From Gaoshiqia sp050178015 (lineage in GTDB: Bacteria; Bacteroidota; Bacteroidia; Bacteroidales; Prolixibacteraceae), in assembly GCA_050178015.1 (NCBI GenBank), contig JBFXGM010000010.1, forward strand, positions 70,727 through 134,726: 64,000 nucleotides of DNA, given 5' to 3'. A program made the translations under genes and the position numbers. The notes under the pieces were generated by a model. The model made no database searches and was not told the DNA's origin. It saw nothing but the letters and a program-made list of their open reading frames with translations. Positions 7,422 through 14,864 of this stretch are shown here, piece after piece (the first letter of the stretch is position 1; each line of letters begins with the position of its first letter).

Positions 7422-8954
7422 TTATTTCTCCCAGCTTCCGCAGTGCTTGACTTGTCCGTTTTCCAGCAATAGTAAGTTTTTCACACAGCCCGGGATCTCT
7501 TCCCGCAGGTGCGTCACATACACCAGCGTGGTGTGCAGATGGGCACAAATTTCGTCGAGCAAACTCACAAAACGCCGGGTTTGGTGCGGATCGAGTCCCT
7601 GGCAAGGTTCATCGAGAATGAGCAACGACGGCGATTTGACGAGCGCACGGGCCAGTAACAACGATCGCTGTTCGCCAAGCGAAGCTTGCAGAAACAGCCG
7701 GTTTTTCAGGTGATCGAGCTGAAGGATGGAAAACCAGGTTTCCGCCAGATCGTATTGCAAGTCGGTGGGCTGGCTGGTAAATCCAATCTCGTCGCGAAAA
7801 CCCGAAACTACCACATCCCGGCACGACAGCGAATCGTAATGGGCGTGCGGTTTGTCGCTTAGTCCGGGAATGGTGTTGAAAATTCCCTCTCCCCGTAAAA
7901 AGTACAGGTGCAGTTCGGGCGATACGTAACCGATGCGCCTCTTAATTTCCCAGATGCTTTCTCCACTGCCGCGTTTGCGGTCAAACAAAACCAAATCGTT
8001 GACATAGCCTTGCGGGTTGTCGGCTGTTACCAGGCTGAGCAGTGTGGTCTTTCCGGCGCCGTTGTGTCCCAGCAGCGCCCATTGTTCCCCGCTCTTCACC
8101 TGCCAGTTGATGCCTTTTAGTATTTCTTTTCCACCGATCGTCACGTTCACGTTTTTCATGCCGACGACCGCTGAAAACGATTCATTGTCTGGTGGCAAAA
8201 CCGACAAAATCGCCGATTGTGGAATGGTTTTCCGGTCTTCTTCAAAAATAGTCGGCTGATAGTTTTTTGTATCGGTAAATTGGGTAATCCGGCCGTTGTG
8301 GAGTTCAACCACTTTGCTGATGCCTTCGGGAAAGTGTTCGGGCGAACAAATTACGACCAGCAAAATGCTGGCACTGATTTGCTGCTTTAACAGATGTGTC
8401 AGGTTTTCGCGCGCTTCGGTATCCAACCCAACAAACGGTTGATCGAGTACCAACACGTCGGGTTTTTGCAATAAAGCTGCGGCCAGCTGGGTGCGCTTTC
8501 GTTCGCCATTGCTTAGTTGAAGCAATTTGCGGTCGGCCAGATGGGCAATGTGCATTTCCGTCATCACCTGTTCCATCCCGTTGGTTGGCTTTACGGATTT
8601 TTCATGCACCTTTTGAAGGTAAGCCCGCACAGAGGGCGTGTTTTCCATACCCTGGTTTTCGTAGCGCTGGCCATGGTAAGTGCTCCGTCTGCCCGAAAGC
8701 GACATGAAATGGTCTTGCTGATCAACCATCTGCCGAACCAAGCCGGGAGTTATTGCCAGGTTTCCGTGAGTGGGTGAAACTCTCCCAGCCAGCAAACGTC
8801 CAAGGGTGGTTTTGCCGCTGCCCGAACTTCCGGTTATTGCCAGCGATTCGCCTTCCTTCAGCTGAAAAGAAACTTCGTGCAGAACGCTGGTCTGGCCGCT
8901 TTTGAGCGAGACGCTTTTTGCCTCCAGCCACATGGTGTCAAATTTTTCCTGCAT
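7422..8954 (-). CDS. Tandem ABC ATPase, ModF-like
   Basis: A cytoplasmic protein of 511 residues with two ABC ATPase domains and no membrane segments. Domain 1 has Walker A GSSGSGKTT, signature LSNGERKR and Walker B VLVLDQPFVGLD. Domain 2 has Walker A GHNGAGKTT, signature ASLGEQRS and Walker B LLILDEPCQGLD. The stretch NPQGYVNDLVLFDRKRGSGE after Walker A 2 is typical of ModF/PhrA proteins, usually linked to molybdate uptake or photorepair. No molybdate permease is nearby, so the role is uncertain. The expected catalytic Glu of domain 1 is Gln, which suggests only domain 2 hydrolyses ATP efficiently. The frame is open to 9215, but a -7 box lies inside that extension, so I start at the ATG at 8954. 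Confidence 0.85.
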   Translation of the reverse strand: MQEKFDTMWLEAKSVSLKSGQTSVLHEVSFQLKEGESLAITGSSGSGKTTLGRLLAGRVSPTHGNLAITPGLVRQMVDQQDHFMSLSGRRSTYHGQRYENQGMENTPSVRAYLQKVHEKSVKPTNGMEQVMTEMHIAHLADRKLLQLSNGERKRTQLAAALLQKPDVLVLDQPFVGLDTEARENLTHLLKQQISASILLVVICSPEHFPEGISKVVELHNGRITQFTDTKNYQPTIFEEDRKTIPQSAILSVLPPDNESFSAVVGMKNVNVTIGGKEILKGINWQVKSGEQWALLGHNGAGKTTLLSLVTADNPQGYVNDLVLFDRKRGSGESIWEIKRRIGYVSPELHLYFLRGEGIFNTIPGLSDKPHAHYDSLSCRDVVVSGFRDEIGFTSQPTDLQYDLAETWFSILQLDHLKNRLFLQASLGEQRSLLLARALVKSPSLLILDEPCQGLDPHQTRRFVSLLDEICAHLHTTLVYVTHLREEIPGCVKNLLLLENGQVKHCGSWEK

Positions 8955-8978
8955 CTTCTTTTTCTTCAAAATGATAAA

Positions 8979-8986
8979 CAAAGATA
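8979..8986 (-). promoter_or_regulatory. -7 box of the ModF-like gene
   Basis: The minus-strand reading is TATCTTTG, matching TAnnTTTG, 25 bases before the ATG at 8954. It shows that the longer open frame reaching 9215 is not translated from its first start codon. Confidence 0.6.
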
Positions 8987-9071
8987 AGTGACATGCGGAA
9001 TGCAGACGAACGATCAACCGGAAAAGAACAGGTTTCCCGGTTTGTGTTCGATTTTTCTGTTTGTTTTTCGG

Positions 9072-9120
9072 ATGTGACAATTTGTGACAATTGCTGACAA
9101 CGTATGATACCAGTTTGACA
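9072..9120. promoter_or_regulatory. Helically phased TGACAA repeats upstream of a promoter
   Basis: TGTGACAATT occurs twice in tandem (9072-9081 and 9082-9091), and TGACAA recurs at 9094 and 9115. The starts 9074, 9084, 9094 and 9115 are spaced by 10, 10 and 21 bases, about whole helical turns. The last copy overlaps a TTGACA that sits 21 bases before a -7 box. The block lies between divergent genes, so it may be an activator or repressor site array serving either one. Confidence 0.4.
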
Positions 9121-9148
9121 AGCAGGTTACATGGGGGCCATACATTTG
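9114..9148 (+). promoter_or_regulatory. Promoter of the small exported protein gene
   Basis: TACATTTG at 9141-9148 matches the Bacteroidota -7 consensus TAnnTTTG. TTGACA at 9114-9119 provides a -33 element at 21-base spacing. Transcription would start near 9155, 50 bases before the ATG at 9206, which supports that start over the upstream in-frame ATG at 9131. Confidence 0.6.
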
Positions 9149-9205
9149 TATCGTACAATTGAAACAAGAAACAAACAGAATTCGAAACAATTAAAAACAA
9201 GAGCC

Positions 9206-9571
9206 ATGAAAACAATTATGACAACTGTTCTGCTGGTGCTGGTCATCAGCCTGGGCTATGCCGGAAACACATCGGTACAGCAAGCCCGCCAAAACTTGAA
9301 TGTTGACCTGAAAGACGTTTTCACTGAAGACATTAACCGGTACAACAACTATCTTTATCAGCGCGGAATTGACAAGCTGGATGAGGACGTTCAGGTAATT
9401 TTCAGAGTAAACGAAGATCAAAGTCTTGGGGTATTGCGTGTTACCTGCAACAATCCACAAGCTATCGAGTATGTGAAACACGTACTTCAATCGAAAAACA
9501 TCAAGGCCGATGATTGCCTGGTTGGAAAGGCGTTCACGGTTAACTTTGATTTACGGTACAGAGCGTACTGA
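9206..9571 (+). CDS. Small exported protein of unknown function (121 aa)
   Basis: The protein starts with a clear Sec signal peptide (MKTIMTTVLLVLVISLGYAG), likely cut after GYA, leaving a soluble mature protein of about 100 residues. The second half (VIFRVNEDQSLGVLRVTCN, then a YVKHVLQSKNI helix) has an alternating strand-helix pattern vaguely like the C-terminal fold of TonB-type proteins, but I cannot assign it. There are two cysteines, which might pair in the periplasm. It is followed after 38 bases by two exported sugar-binding-like proteins and may share their transcript. The start at 9206 is chosen from the signal peptide and the promoter position. Confidence 0.7.
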   Translation: MKTIMTTVLLVLVISLGYAGNTSVQQARQNLNVDLKDVFTEDINRYNNYLYQRGIDKLDEDVQVIFRVNEDQSLGVLRVTCNNPQAIEYVKHVLQSKNIKADDCLVGKAFTVNFDLRYRAY

Positions 9572-9609
9572 TTTCGGGGGAAATTGTAAATTGGTGCTGT
9601 CAAAAATTT

Positions 9610-10698
9610 ATGAAAATGCAAAGACGCTTTTGGATCAAGACCGGTAAGGTTTTAATAGTTACCCTGCTCATGCTGACGGCTTTCGGTTCCCCGGAACTGA
9701 AGGCCGCAGACTGGCGGCTGCTGACCGATCTCAGGGGGGCCTGGTTGTTTACCGTGGGCGACGACCCGGCTTGGGCCATCCCCGAAACGGATACCGGAGA
9801 CTGGGACCGGCTGAATGCCCCCGGCGATTGGGAACGTTACTATCCGGAGTACAATGGCTATGCCTGGTACAGGAAAACGTTCAACCTGAAAGCCATTCCC
9901 AAAACAAAGGCGTTGACCTTGTTCCTGGGTTATATCGACGATGTGGACGAAGTATTCATCAACGGACAAAAAGTGGGGCAAACGGGCCAGTTTTTTCCCA
10001 ATTATCAAACCGCCTACAACGTGGAACGCCGCTATGTGGTGCCCGTTTCCCTTTTGAAAGAATCGGGCAATGTGATTGCCGTGCGAGTGTACGACGAGTA
10101 CCAATATGGCGGAATAATAAGCGCCGACCGCTTTGGCCTGTATTACGACCGTGAGCAGGAAATGCTGCGAGTTGACCTGAGCGGGAACTGGAAATTCAGC
10201 ATCGATAATTTTGGTGACAATCATTCCGTAAGCCTGGATGATTCGGGTTGGGACGAACTGTTTGTGCCCATGACCTGGGAAAGTCAGGGCTACCCCGATT
10301 ACGACGGCAAAGCCTGGTACCGCAAACGTTTTACCATGCCCGCTTCGCTCCAGGGACAGGATCTTTTTCTGGTGTTGGGGAAGATCGACGACTTTGACAA
10401 AGTTTATCTGAATGGCAAACTAATCGGGCGCGTGGAAGAGTTGGAGCAATATTCGCGTTTCAGGCGTGGAAATGCCTACAACCTGATCCGCGCGTACGAG
10501 ATCCCGAAAGGTTTGATAAAAGCCAAAAACCTGATTTCGGTGGAAGTGGATGACCCAATGGGGGTAGGCGGAATTTACGAGGGGCCGGTGGGCATCATGA
10601 CCGGCGATGCAGCTCGTGAATTGCTCAATAAACACCGCTGGAGCAGCGGCAATAACTGGAATTTCTCATTTTGGGACCTCTTCCGAATAATTGAATAG
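9610..10698 (+). CDS. Exported protein with two galactose-binding-like (GH2 N-terminal type) domains
   Basis: A signal peptide (residues 1-32, ending in LKA) leads to two copies of a jelly-roll domain at about residues 33-180 and 180-345. Each copy follows the pattern of the sugar-binding domain of GH2 beta-galactosidases: W.F..GD, a WE or WD strand, YNGYAWYRKTF, then LGYIDDVDEVFINGQKVGQTG. No catalytic TIM barrel follows, so the protein is probably a non-enzymatic carbohydrate-binding or scaffold protein in the periplasm or outside. The next gene is a paralogue two bases downstream, so they form an operon. The ligand is unknown. Confidence 0.8.
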   Translation: MKMQRRFWIKTGKVLIVTLLMLTAFGSPELKAADWRLLTDLRGAWLFTVGDDPAWAIPETDTGDWDRLNAPGDWERYYPEYNGYAWYRKTFNLKAIPKTKALTLFLGYIDDVDEVFINGQKVGQTGQFFPNYQTAYNVERRYVVPVSLLKESGNVIAVRVYDEYQYGGIISADRFGLYYDREQEMLRVDLSGNWKFSIDNFGDNHSVSLDDSGWDELFVPMTWESQGYPDYDGKAWYRKRFTMPASLQGQDLFLVLGKIDDFDKVYLNGKLIGRVEELEQYSRFRRGNAYNLIRAYEIPKGLIKAKNLISVEVDDPMGVGGIYEGPVGIMTGDAARELLNKHRWSSGNNWNFSFWDLFRIIE

Positions 10699-10700
10699 CC

Positions 10701-11723
10701 ATGAAACGAATGAACATATATTGCACACGAACCGCAAGGTGGGGGCTGCTGATCGTTTTGTTGACCAGCCTGATGATGTCGGCCATGCCTGCCCATGCTT
10801 TCATCCCCGCCGAAATCAACCTGAAGGGCTACTGGAAATTTCGTATCGGCGACCGGAGCGAGTGGTCATCGCCCACGTACAATGATAGCGATTGGGACGA
10901 CATCCGCGTACCTGCACGCTGGGAAGATGAAGGTTTTCAGGGTTACGACGGTTTTGCCTGGTACCGTAACCCGGTAGTGATTCCGGAAAGCATGAAAGGG
11001 CAGGCGCTCATTCTTCAGCTTGGTTATATCGACGATGTGGACGAGGTCTATCTGAACGGGAAGAAAATCGGGCAGTCGGGTTCATTCCCGCCACACAGCG
11101 TAACCGCGTACAATGCGTTGCGGAAATATCAAATTCCCGGTGATCTGATCAACTTCGGAAAAGAAAACCTGATAGCCGTACGTGTGTATGATTCGCAACT
11201 TTCGGGCGGCATTGTTTCGGGCGAAATAAAAATGTTCTCAACAGGCGAAATCCCGCCTTTCGATATTGACCTGAACGGCGAATGGCTTTTCAACAAAGGG
11301 CGGCAGTACGATGAAAGCGAAGCTGTGACCATCCAGGTGCCGGGGCAATGGGAAAATCAAGGTTTCTACAATTATGATGGTTATGCGGTTTATACGCGTA
11401 AGATCAGGGTGACCAAAGCCATGGCCGAACAGCGCACTGTGTTGGTTGCCGGTCGCATTGACGATGTGGACCAGTTGGTCATCAACGGGCAGGTGATCGG
11501 ACAAACCGGCGACTACAACAAGCGAAATCCGGAAACCCGGTATCGTGAGTTCCGCAACTATTTCATCCCGCCCGGCGTGTTTAAGGCTGATCAGGAAAAT
11601 CTGGTCGAAATCCGGGTTTTGGACACCGGCGTGGAAGGTGGCATCATCGAAGGTTCGGTGGGGCTGGTCACACAAGATAAGTTCCGCGCATACTGGAAAT
11701 CCAAACGTGTCGATGCCCGTTAA
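10701..11723 (+). CDS. Paralogous exported protein with two galactose-binding-like domains
   Basis: A signal peptide (to about residue 34, ending AHA) is followed by two jelly-roll domains at about residues 36-185 and 188-335. They share with the upstream gene the strings GYIDDVDEVYLNGKKIGQSG, DGFAWYRNPV and RIDDVDQLVINGQVIGQTG. The start codon is two bases after the stop of the preceding gene, so the two proteins are made together and could act as a pair. As there, no catalytic domain is present. The tandem arrangement suggests duplication of a two-domain ancestor. A hairpin terminator follows at 11797-11834. Confidence 0.8.
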   Translation: MKRMNIYCTRTARWGLLIVLLTSLMMSAMPAHAFIPAEINLKGYWKFRIGDRSEWSSPTYNDSDWDDIRVPARWEDEGFQGYDGFAWYRNPVVIPESMKGQALILQLGYIDDVDEVYLNGKKIGQSGSFPPHSVTAYNALRKYQIPGDLINFGKENLIAVRVYDSQLSGGIVSGEIKMFSTGEIPPFDIDLNGEWLFNKGRQYDESEAVTIQVPGQWENQGFYNYDGYAVYTRKIRVTKAMAEQRTVLVAGRIDDVDQLVINGQVIGQTGDYNKRNPETRYREFRNYFIPPGVFKADQENLVEIRVLDTGVEGGIIEGSVGLVTQDKFRAYWKSKRVDAR

Positions 11724-11796
11724 TGAGGTTGCCGTTCTTTACTTTTGCCTTTTTACTTCACACTTGAACATTAGTTTTTGCAAATAGTTTTTTCAG

Positions 11797-11834
11797 TTCC
11801 CCGTTTCACCGGTTAGGTGGCGGGGAATATTTTT
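11797..11834 (+). terminator. Terminator after the galactose-binding-like gene pair
   Basis: The stem TTCCCCG/CGGGGAA (11797-11803 and 11821-11827) is followed by TATTTTTTGG. Inside the loop the bases CACC and GGTG can extend the pairing. Confidence 0.75.
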
Positions 11835-11876
11835 TGGTGCAATAGTTTCTAAGCGTGAGAAGTTCAAATACACGGT

Positions 11877-11911
11877 ACATAAAAAGCACCCCCGCTGACA
11901 GGGATGCTTTT
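11877..11911 (-). terminator. Terminator after mscL
   Basis: The arms AAAAGCA(C)CCC and GGG(A)TGCTTTT form a stem with one mismatch and an eight-base loop. On the minus strand the stem ends in a T-run, just after the mscL stop. It could also act on the plus strand. Confidence 0.7.
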
Positions 11912-11929
11912 GCTATCGTATTTTAATCT

Positions 11930-12355
11930 CTATTTTTTCAGTAAATCGCGAATTTCGGCCAGCAGTTCCTGGTCTTTGGTGGGTTTCGGCGGTTCGGGGG
12001 CCGGGGCTGGTTTTGCTTCCTCTTTCTTTTGCATCCGGTTCATGGCTTTGATCATCATGAAGATAGCAAAAGCGATGATCAGAAAGTCGATGGTGGTTTG
12101 GATGAAATTACCATAAAGCAAGGTTGCCCCTTTGGTAACCACTTCGCCAGCTGCATTCAGTACATCTTCGCGCAGCACAAATTTCAGCTCTTTAAAGTCA
12201 ACACCTCCCAGCAGCATGCCAATTGGGGGCATTAGCACATCATTGACAAAGGAAGCGACAATCTTTCCGAAAGCGCCACCAATAATGATACCTACGGCCA
12301 TATCGACTACGTTCCCACGCATCGCAAAGGCTTTAAATTCTTTCATTAAACTCAT
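11930..12355 (-). CDS. mscL: Large-conductance mechanosensitive channel
   Basis: A 141-residue inner-membrane channel that opens under membrane tension to release solutes during osmotic downshock. The N-terminal amphipathic helix and first pore helix (MKEFKAFAMRGNVVDMAVGIIIGGAFGKIVASFVNDVLMPPIG) are highly characteristic. A second hydrophobic helix (TTIDFLIIAFAIFMMIKAMNR) follows the periplasmic loop. The C-terminal helix ends in KDQELLAEIRDLLKK, the usual cytoplasmic bundle, preceded by a Pro/Ala-rich linker. The length is normal. It is transcribed away from metG as a single gene. Confidence 0.97.
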   Translation of the reverse strand: MSLMKEFKAFAMRGNVVDMAVGIIIGGAFGKIVASFVNDVLMPPIGMLLGGVDFKELKFVLREDVLNAAGEVVTKGATLLYGNFIQTTIDFLIIAFAIFMMIKAMNRMQKKEEAKPAPAPEPPKPTKDQELLAEIRDLLKK

Positions 12356-12490
12356 AGTTGAAATTTTTTTTAAATGAGTGATTAAAAAAGAATCAAGTTA
12401 AAGCAGATTCCTGCAAAAATCAATAGTGTTGAACGCCAAATTTTCAGGCGTATCGGTATTTCCGGAACATGGAAAGCATAAAAAAACGAC

Positions 12491-12498
12491 TATCTTTG
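12491..12498 (+). promoter_or_regulatory. -7 box of metG
   Basis: TATCTTTG matches TAnnTTTG and lies 47 bases before the metG ATG. A -33 element is not obvious. Confidence 0.5.
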
Positions 12499-12544
12499 TA
12501 GCCCATAAAAAAAGAAATACTGAAATCACTGAAAATCTGATAAA

Positions 12545-14578
12545 ATGAGCCAGTATAAACGTACGCTGATCACTTCGGCGCTTCCGTATGCCAACGGACC
12601 GGTGCATATTGGGCACCTGGCCGGGGTTTATGTTCCTGCCGATATTTATGCCCGTTATCTCCGGTTAAAACACGAAGATGTGTTATTTATCGGCGGATCG
12701 GACGAGCACGGCGTTCCGATCACCCTGAAAGCCAAAAATGAAGGTATTACCCCGCAGGACGTGGTGGATAAATACCACAACATGATTAAAGATTCGTTTG
12801 CCCGTTTCGGTATTTCGTTTGATGTGTATTCTCGCACCAGCGCACCGGTGCACCATGAAACAGCTTCGGAATTCTTCCGGAAATTATATGATAACGGCAA
12901 GTTTGTGGAGCAAACGTCGGCACAATATTACGACGAAGAAAACAAACAATTTCTGGCCGACCGTTACATTGTGGGAACCTGTCCGAAATGCGGCTTCGAA
13001 AAAGCTTACGGCGACCAGTGCGAAAGCTGCGGCACCTCGCTCAGCCCAACCGACCTGATCAACCCCAAATCGATGATTAGCGGCAATACGCCGGTGCTGA
13101 AAGAAACCAAACACTGGTACCTGCCCCTCGATGAATACGAACCGTGGCTGCGGGAATGGATTCTGGAAGGCCACAAAGAATGGAAAACCAACGTGTATGG
13201 CCAATGCAAAAGCTGGATTGACAGTGGATTGCAGCCGCGCGCCGTTACCCGCGACTTGAACTGGGGCGTCCCCGTGCCGATTGAAGGCGCCGATGGGAAA
13301 GTGCTGTACGTTTGGTTCGACGCACCCATCGGTTATATTTCGGCTACCAAAGAATTGACCCCCGACTGGGAAAAATACTGGAAAGACCCGGAATGCAAAA
13401 TGGTGCATTTCATCGGGAAGGACAATATCGTATTCCATTGCATCATTTTTCCGGCCATGTTGAAGGCTGAAGGGAGCTTCATCCTTCCCGAAAATGTTCC
13501 GGCCAACGAGTTCCTCAACCTCGAAGGCGACAAGATTTCGACTTCGCGTAACTGGGCCGTTTGGCTGCACGAATATTTGGACGAATTTCCGGGCAAGGAA
13601 GATGTGTTGAAATACACGCTGACGGCCAACGCGCCCGAAACCAAAGACAACGATTTTACCTGGAAAGATTTCCAGGCACGCAACAATAACGAGTTGGTGG
13701 CCGTACTGGGAAACTTTGTAAACCGGGCACTGGTGCTCACTCAAAAATATTACAGTGGCGAAGTTCCGGCGTTGGGCGATTTGAGTGAGGTTGACCGGCA
13801 AACGCTGGCCGAGATTGGCAAACTGAAAGCCGATGTCGAAAGAAGCCTCGATACGTACCGCTTCCGAGAAGCGTTGAAACTGGCCATGGACTTGGCTCGC
13901 CTGGGCAACAAATACCTGGCCGACGAAGAGCCCTGGAAGGTGGTGAAAACCGACCCGGAACGCGTAAAAACCGTGATGAACATCTGTTTGCAGATCACCG
14001 CCAACCTGACCATTATGCTGGAGCCGTTTTTGCCTTTCAGCATGGACAAACTGCGCGGTTTCCTCAACCTTGGCAAACTGGATTGGAGTGAGCTGGGACG
14101 AACCGACCTGCTGGTTGCCGGGCACCAAACCAACCAGCCGGAATTGCTGTTCGAAAAGATTGAAGATGCCACCATTGAGGCGCAAATCCAGAAACTGCAA
14201 GACACCAAGAAAGCCAACGAAGCGGCCCAGGTAACAGCCAAACCTGCCAAGGATAACTGCTCGTTCGACGATTTTATGAAGATGGACATCCGCACCGGAA
14301 CGATTGTTGAAGCCGAGGCGGTTGCAAAGACAAAAAAATTGCTGAAGTTAAAAATTGATACAGGCATCGATACGCGCACCGTTGTTTCAGGAATTGCCGA
14401 ATATTACAAGCCGGAAGATATCATTGGCCGGCAGGTTTCGATTTTGGTGAACCTGGAACCCCGCGAATTGCGTGGGATCATGTCTCAGGGAATGATTCTG
14501 ATGGCCGAAGATGCCGATGGTTCGCTGAAATTTGTTTCGCCGGTTGACCGGGTGAAAAATGGTTCTGAGGTGCGATAA
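12545..14578 (+). CDS. metG: Methionyl-tRNA synthetase
   Basis: A 677-residue cytoplasmic class I synthetase that charges tRNA-Met. The HIGH motif is HIGH at residues 21-24 after SALPYANGPV. The zinc knuckle has Cys146, Cys149, Cys159 and Cys162 (CPKCGF...CESC). The KMSKS motif appears as KISTS at 330-334. The anticodon-binding helical domain follows, and the C-terminus (about 570-677, starting FDDFMKMDIRTGTIVEAE) is the Trbp111-like tRNA-binding/dimerisation domain found fused in many Bacteroidota. Everything needed for activity is present. It is a single gene with its own -7 box and a downstream hairpin. Confidence 0.98.
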   Translation: MSQYKRTLITSALPYANGPVHIGHLAGVYVPADIYARYLRLKHEDVLFIGGSDEHGVPITLKAKNEGITPQDVVDKYHNMIKDSFARFGISFDVYSRTSAPVHHETASEFFRKLYDNGKFVEQTSAQYYDEENKQFLADRYIVGTCPKCGFEKAYGDQCESCGTSLSPTDLINPKSMISGNTPVLKETKHWYLPLDEYEPWLREWILEGHKEWKTNVYGQCKSWIDSGLQPRAVTRDLNWGVPVPIEGADGKVLYVWFDAPIGYISATKELTPDWEKYWKDPECKMVHFIGKDNIVFHCIIFPAMLKAEGSFILPENVPANEFLNLEGDKISTSRNWAVWLHEYLDEFPGKEDVLKYTLTANAPETKDNDFTWKDFQARNNNELVAVLGNFVNRALVLTQKYYSGEVPALGDLSEVDRQTLAEIGKLKADVERSLDTYRFREALKLAMDLARLGNKYLADEEPWKVVKTDPERVKTVMNICLQITANLTIMLEPFLPFSMDKLRGFLNLGKLDWSELGRTDLLVAGHQTNQPELLFEKIEDATIEAQIQKLQDTKKANEAAQVTAKPAKDNCSFDDFMKMDIRTGTIVEAEAVAKTKKLLKLKIDTGIDTRTVVSGIAEYYKPEDIIGRQVSILVNLEPRELRGIMSQGMILMAEDADGSLKFVSPVDRVKNGSEVR

Positions 14579-14593
14579 AATTCTTTTTTAGCC

Positions 14594-14662
14594 GTCATGC
14601 TGAACTAGTTTCAGCATCTCTATCAAATAACCGACAGACCCTGAAACAAGTTCAGGGTGACT
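14594..14662. repeat. Pair of inverted CTGAAAC/GTTCAG elements
   Basis: GTCATGCTGAACTAGTTTCAGCATC is followed by GACCCTGAAACAAGTTCAGGGTGAC. Each half is itself a palindrome, and the second is the reverse complement of a close relative of the first. Such elements (GTCA..CTGAA..TTTCAG) are commonly scattered between genes in Bacteroidota. The rest of the 286-base gap between metG and the amylase gene holds two terminators. Confidence 0.5.
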
Positions 14663-14762
14663 CTTTTCAAGATTACGACAGTCGTGCCAACTCATGGTTG
14701 GTGCGCTTCCGTAAGTTGCCGTACTGCCCTTGCAGATCGGCTGCTTACTCTATATATAACAG

Positions 14763-14792
14763 AAACCGCTTTTGTACGCAAAGGCGGTTTTT
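14763..14792 (+). terminator. Terminator facing metG
   Basis: AAACCGCTTTTG pairs with GCAAAGGCGGTTT (one G-U pair) and is followed by a T-run. It lies 185 bases after the metG stop, so the metG transcript has a long 3' tail that includes the palindromic elements. Confidence 0.7.
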
Positions 14793-14800
14793 TATTGCAA

Positions 14801-14827
14801 AAAAGGGTCGCGAATGCGAACCCTTTT
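14801..14827 (-). terminator. Terminator at the end of the maltose/starch minus-strand operon
   Basis: AAAAGGGT...ACCCTTTT with an inner CGC/GCG pairing forms a hairpin. On the minus strand it is followed by T residues. It lies 38 bases past the stop of the last operon gene. Confidence 0.75.
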
Positions 14828-14864
14828 AACTAATAAACCAACTAAACCTAAACTAAACCTGAAT

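Noticed and set aside
8955..9215. N-terminal extension of the ModF-like ATPase
   Set aside because: The extension contains the gene's own -7 box at 8979-8986 and encodes a Cys-rich sequence unlike ABC proteins.
12884..14200. A 438-codon open frame opposite metG
   Set aside because: It is antisense to metG with intact HIGH, zinc and KMSKS motifs. The frame shows no known motif.
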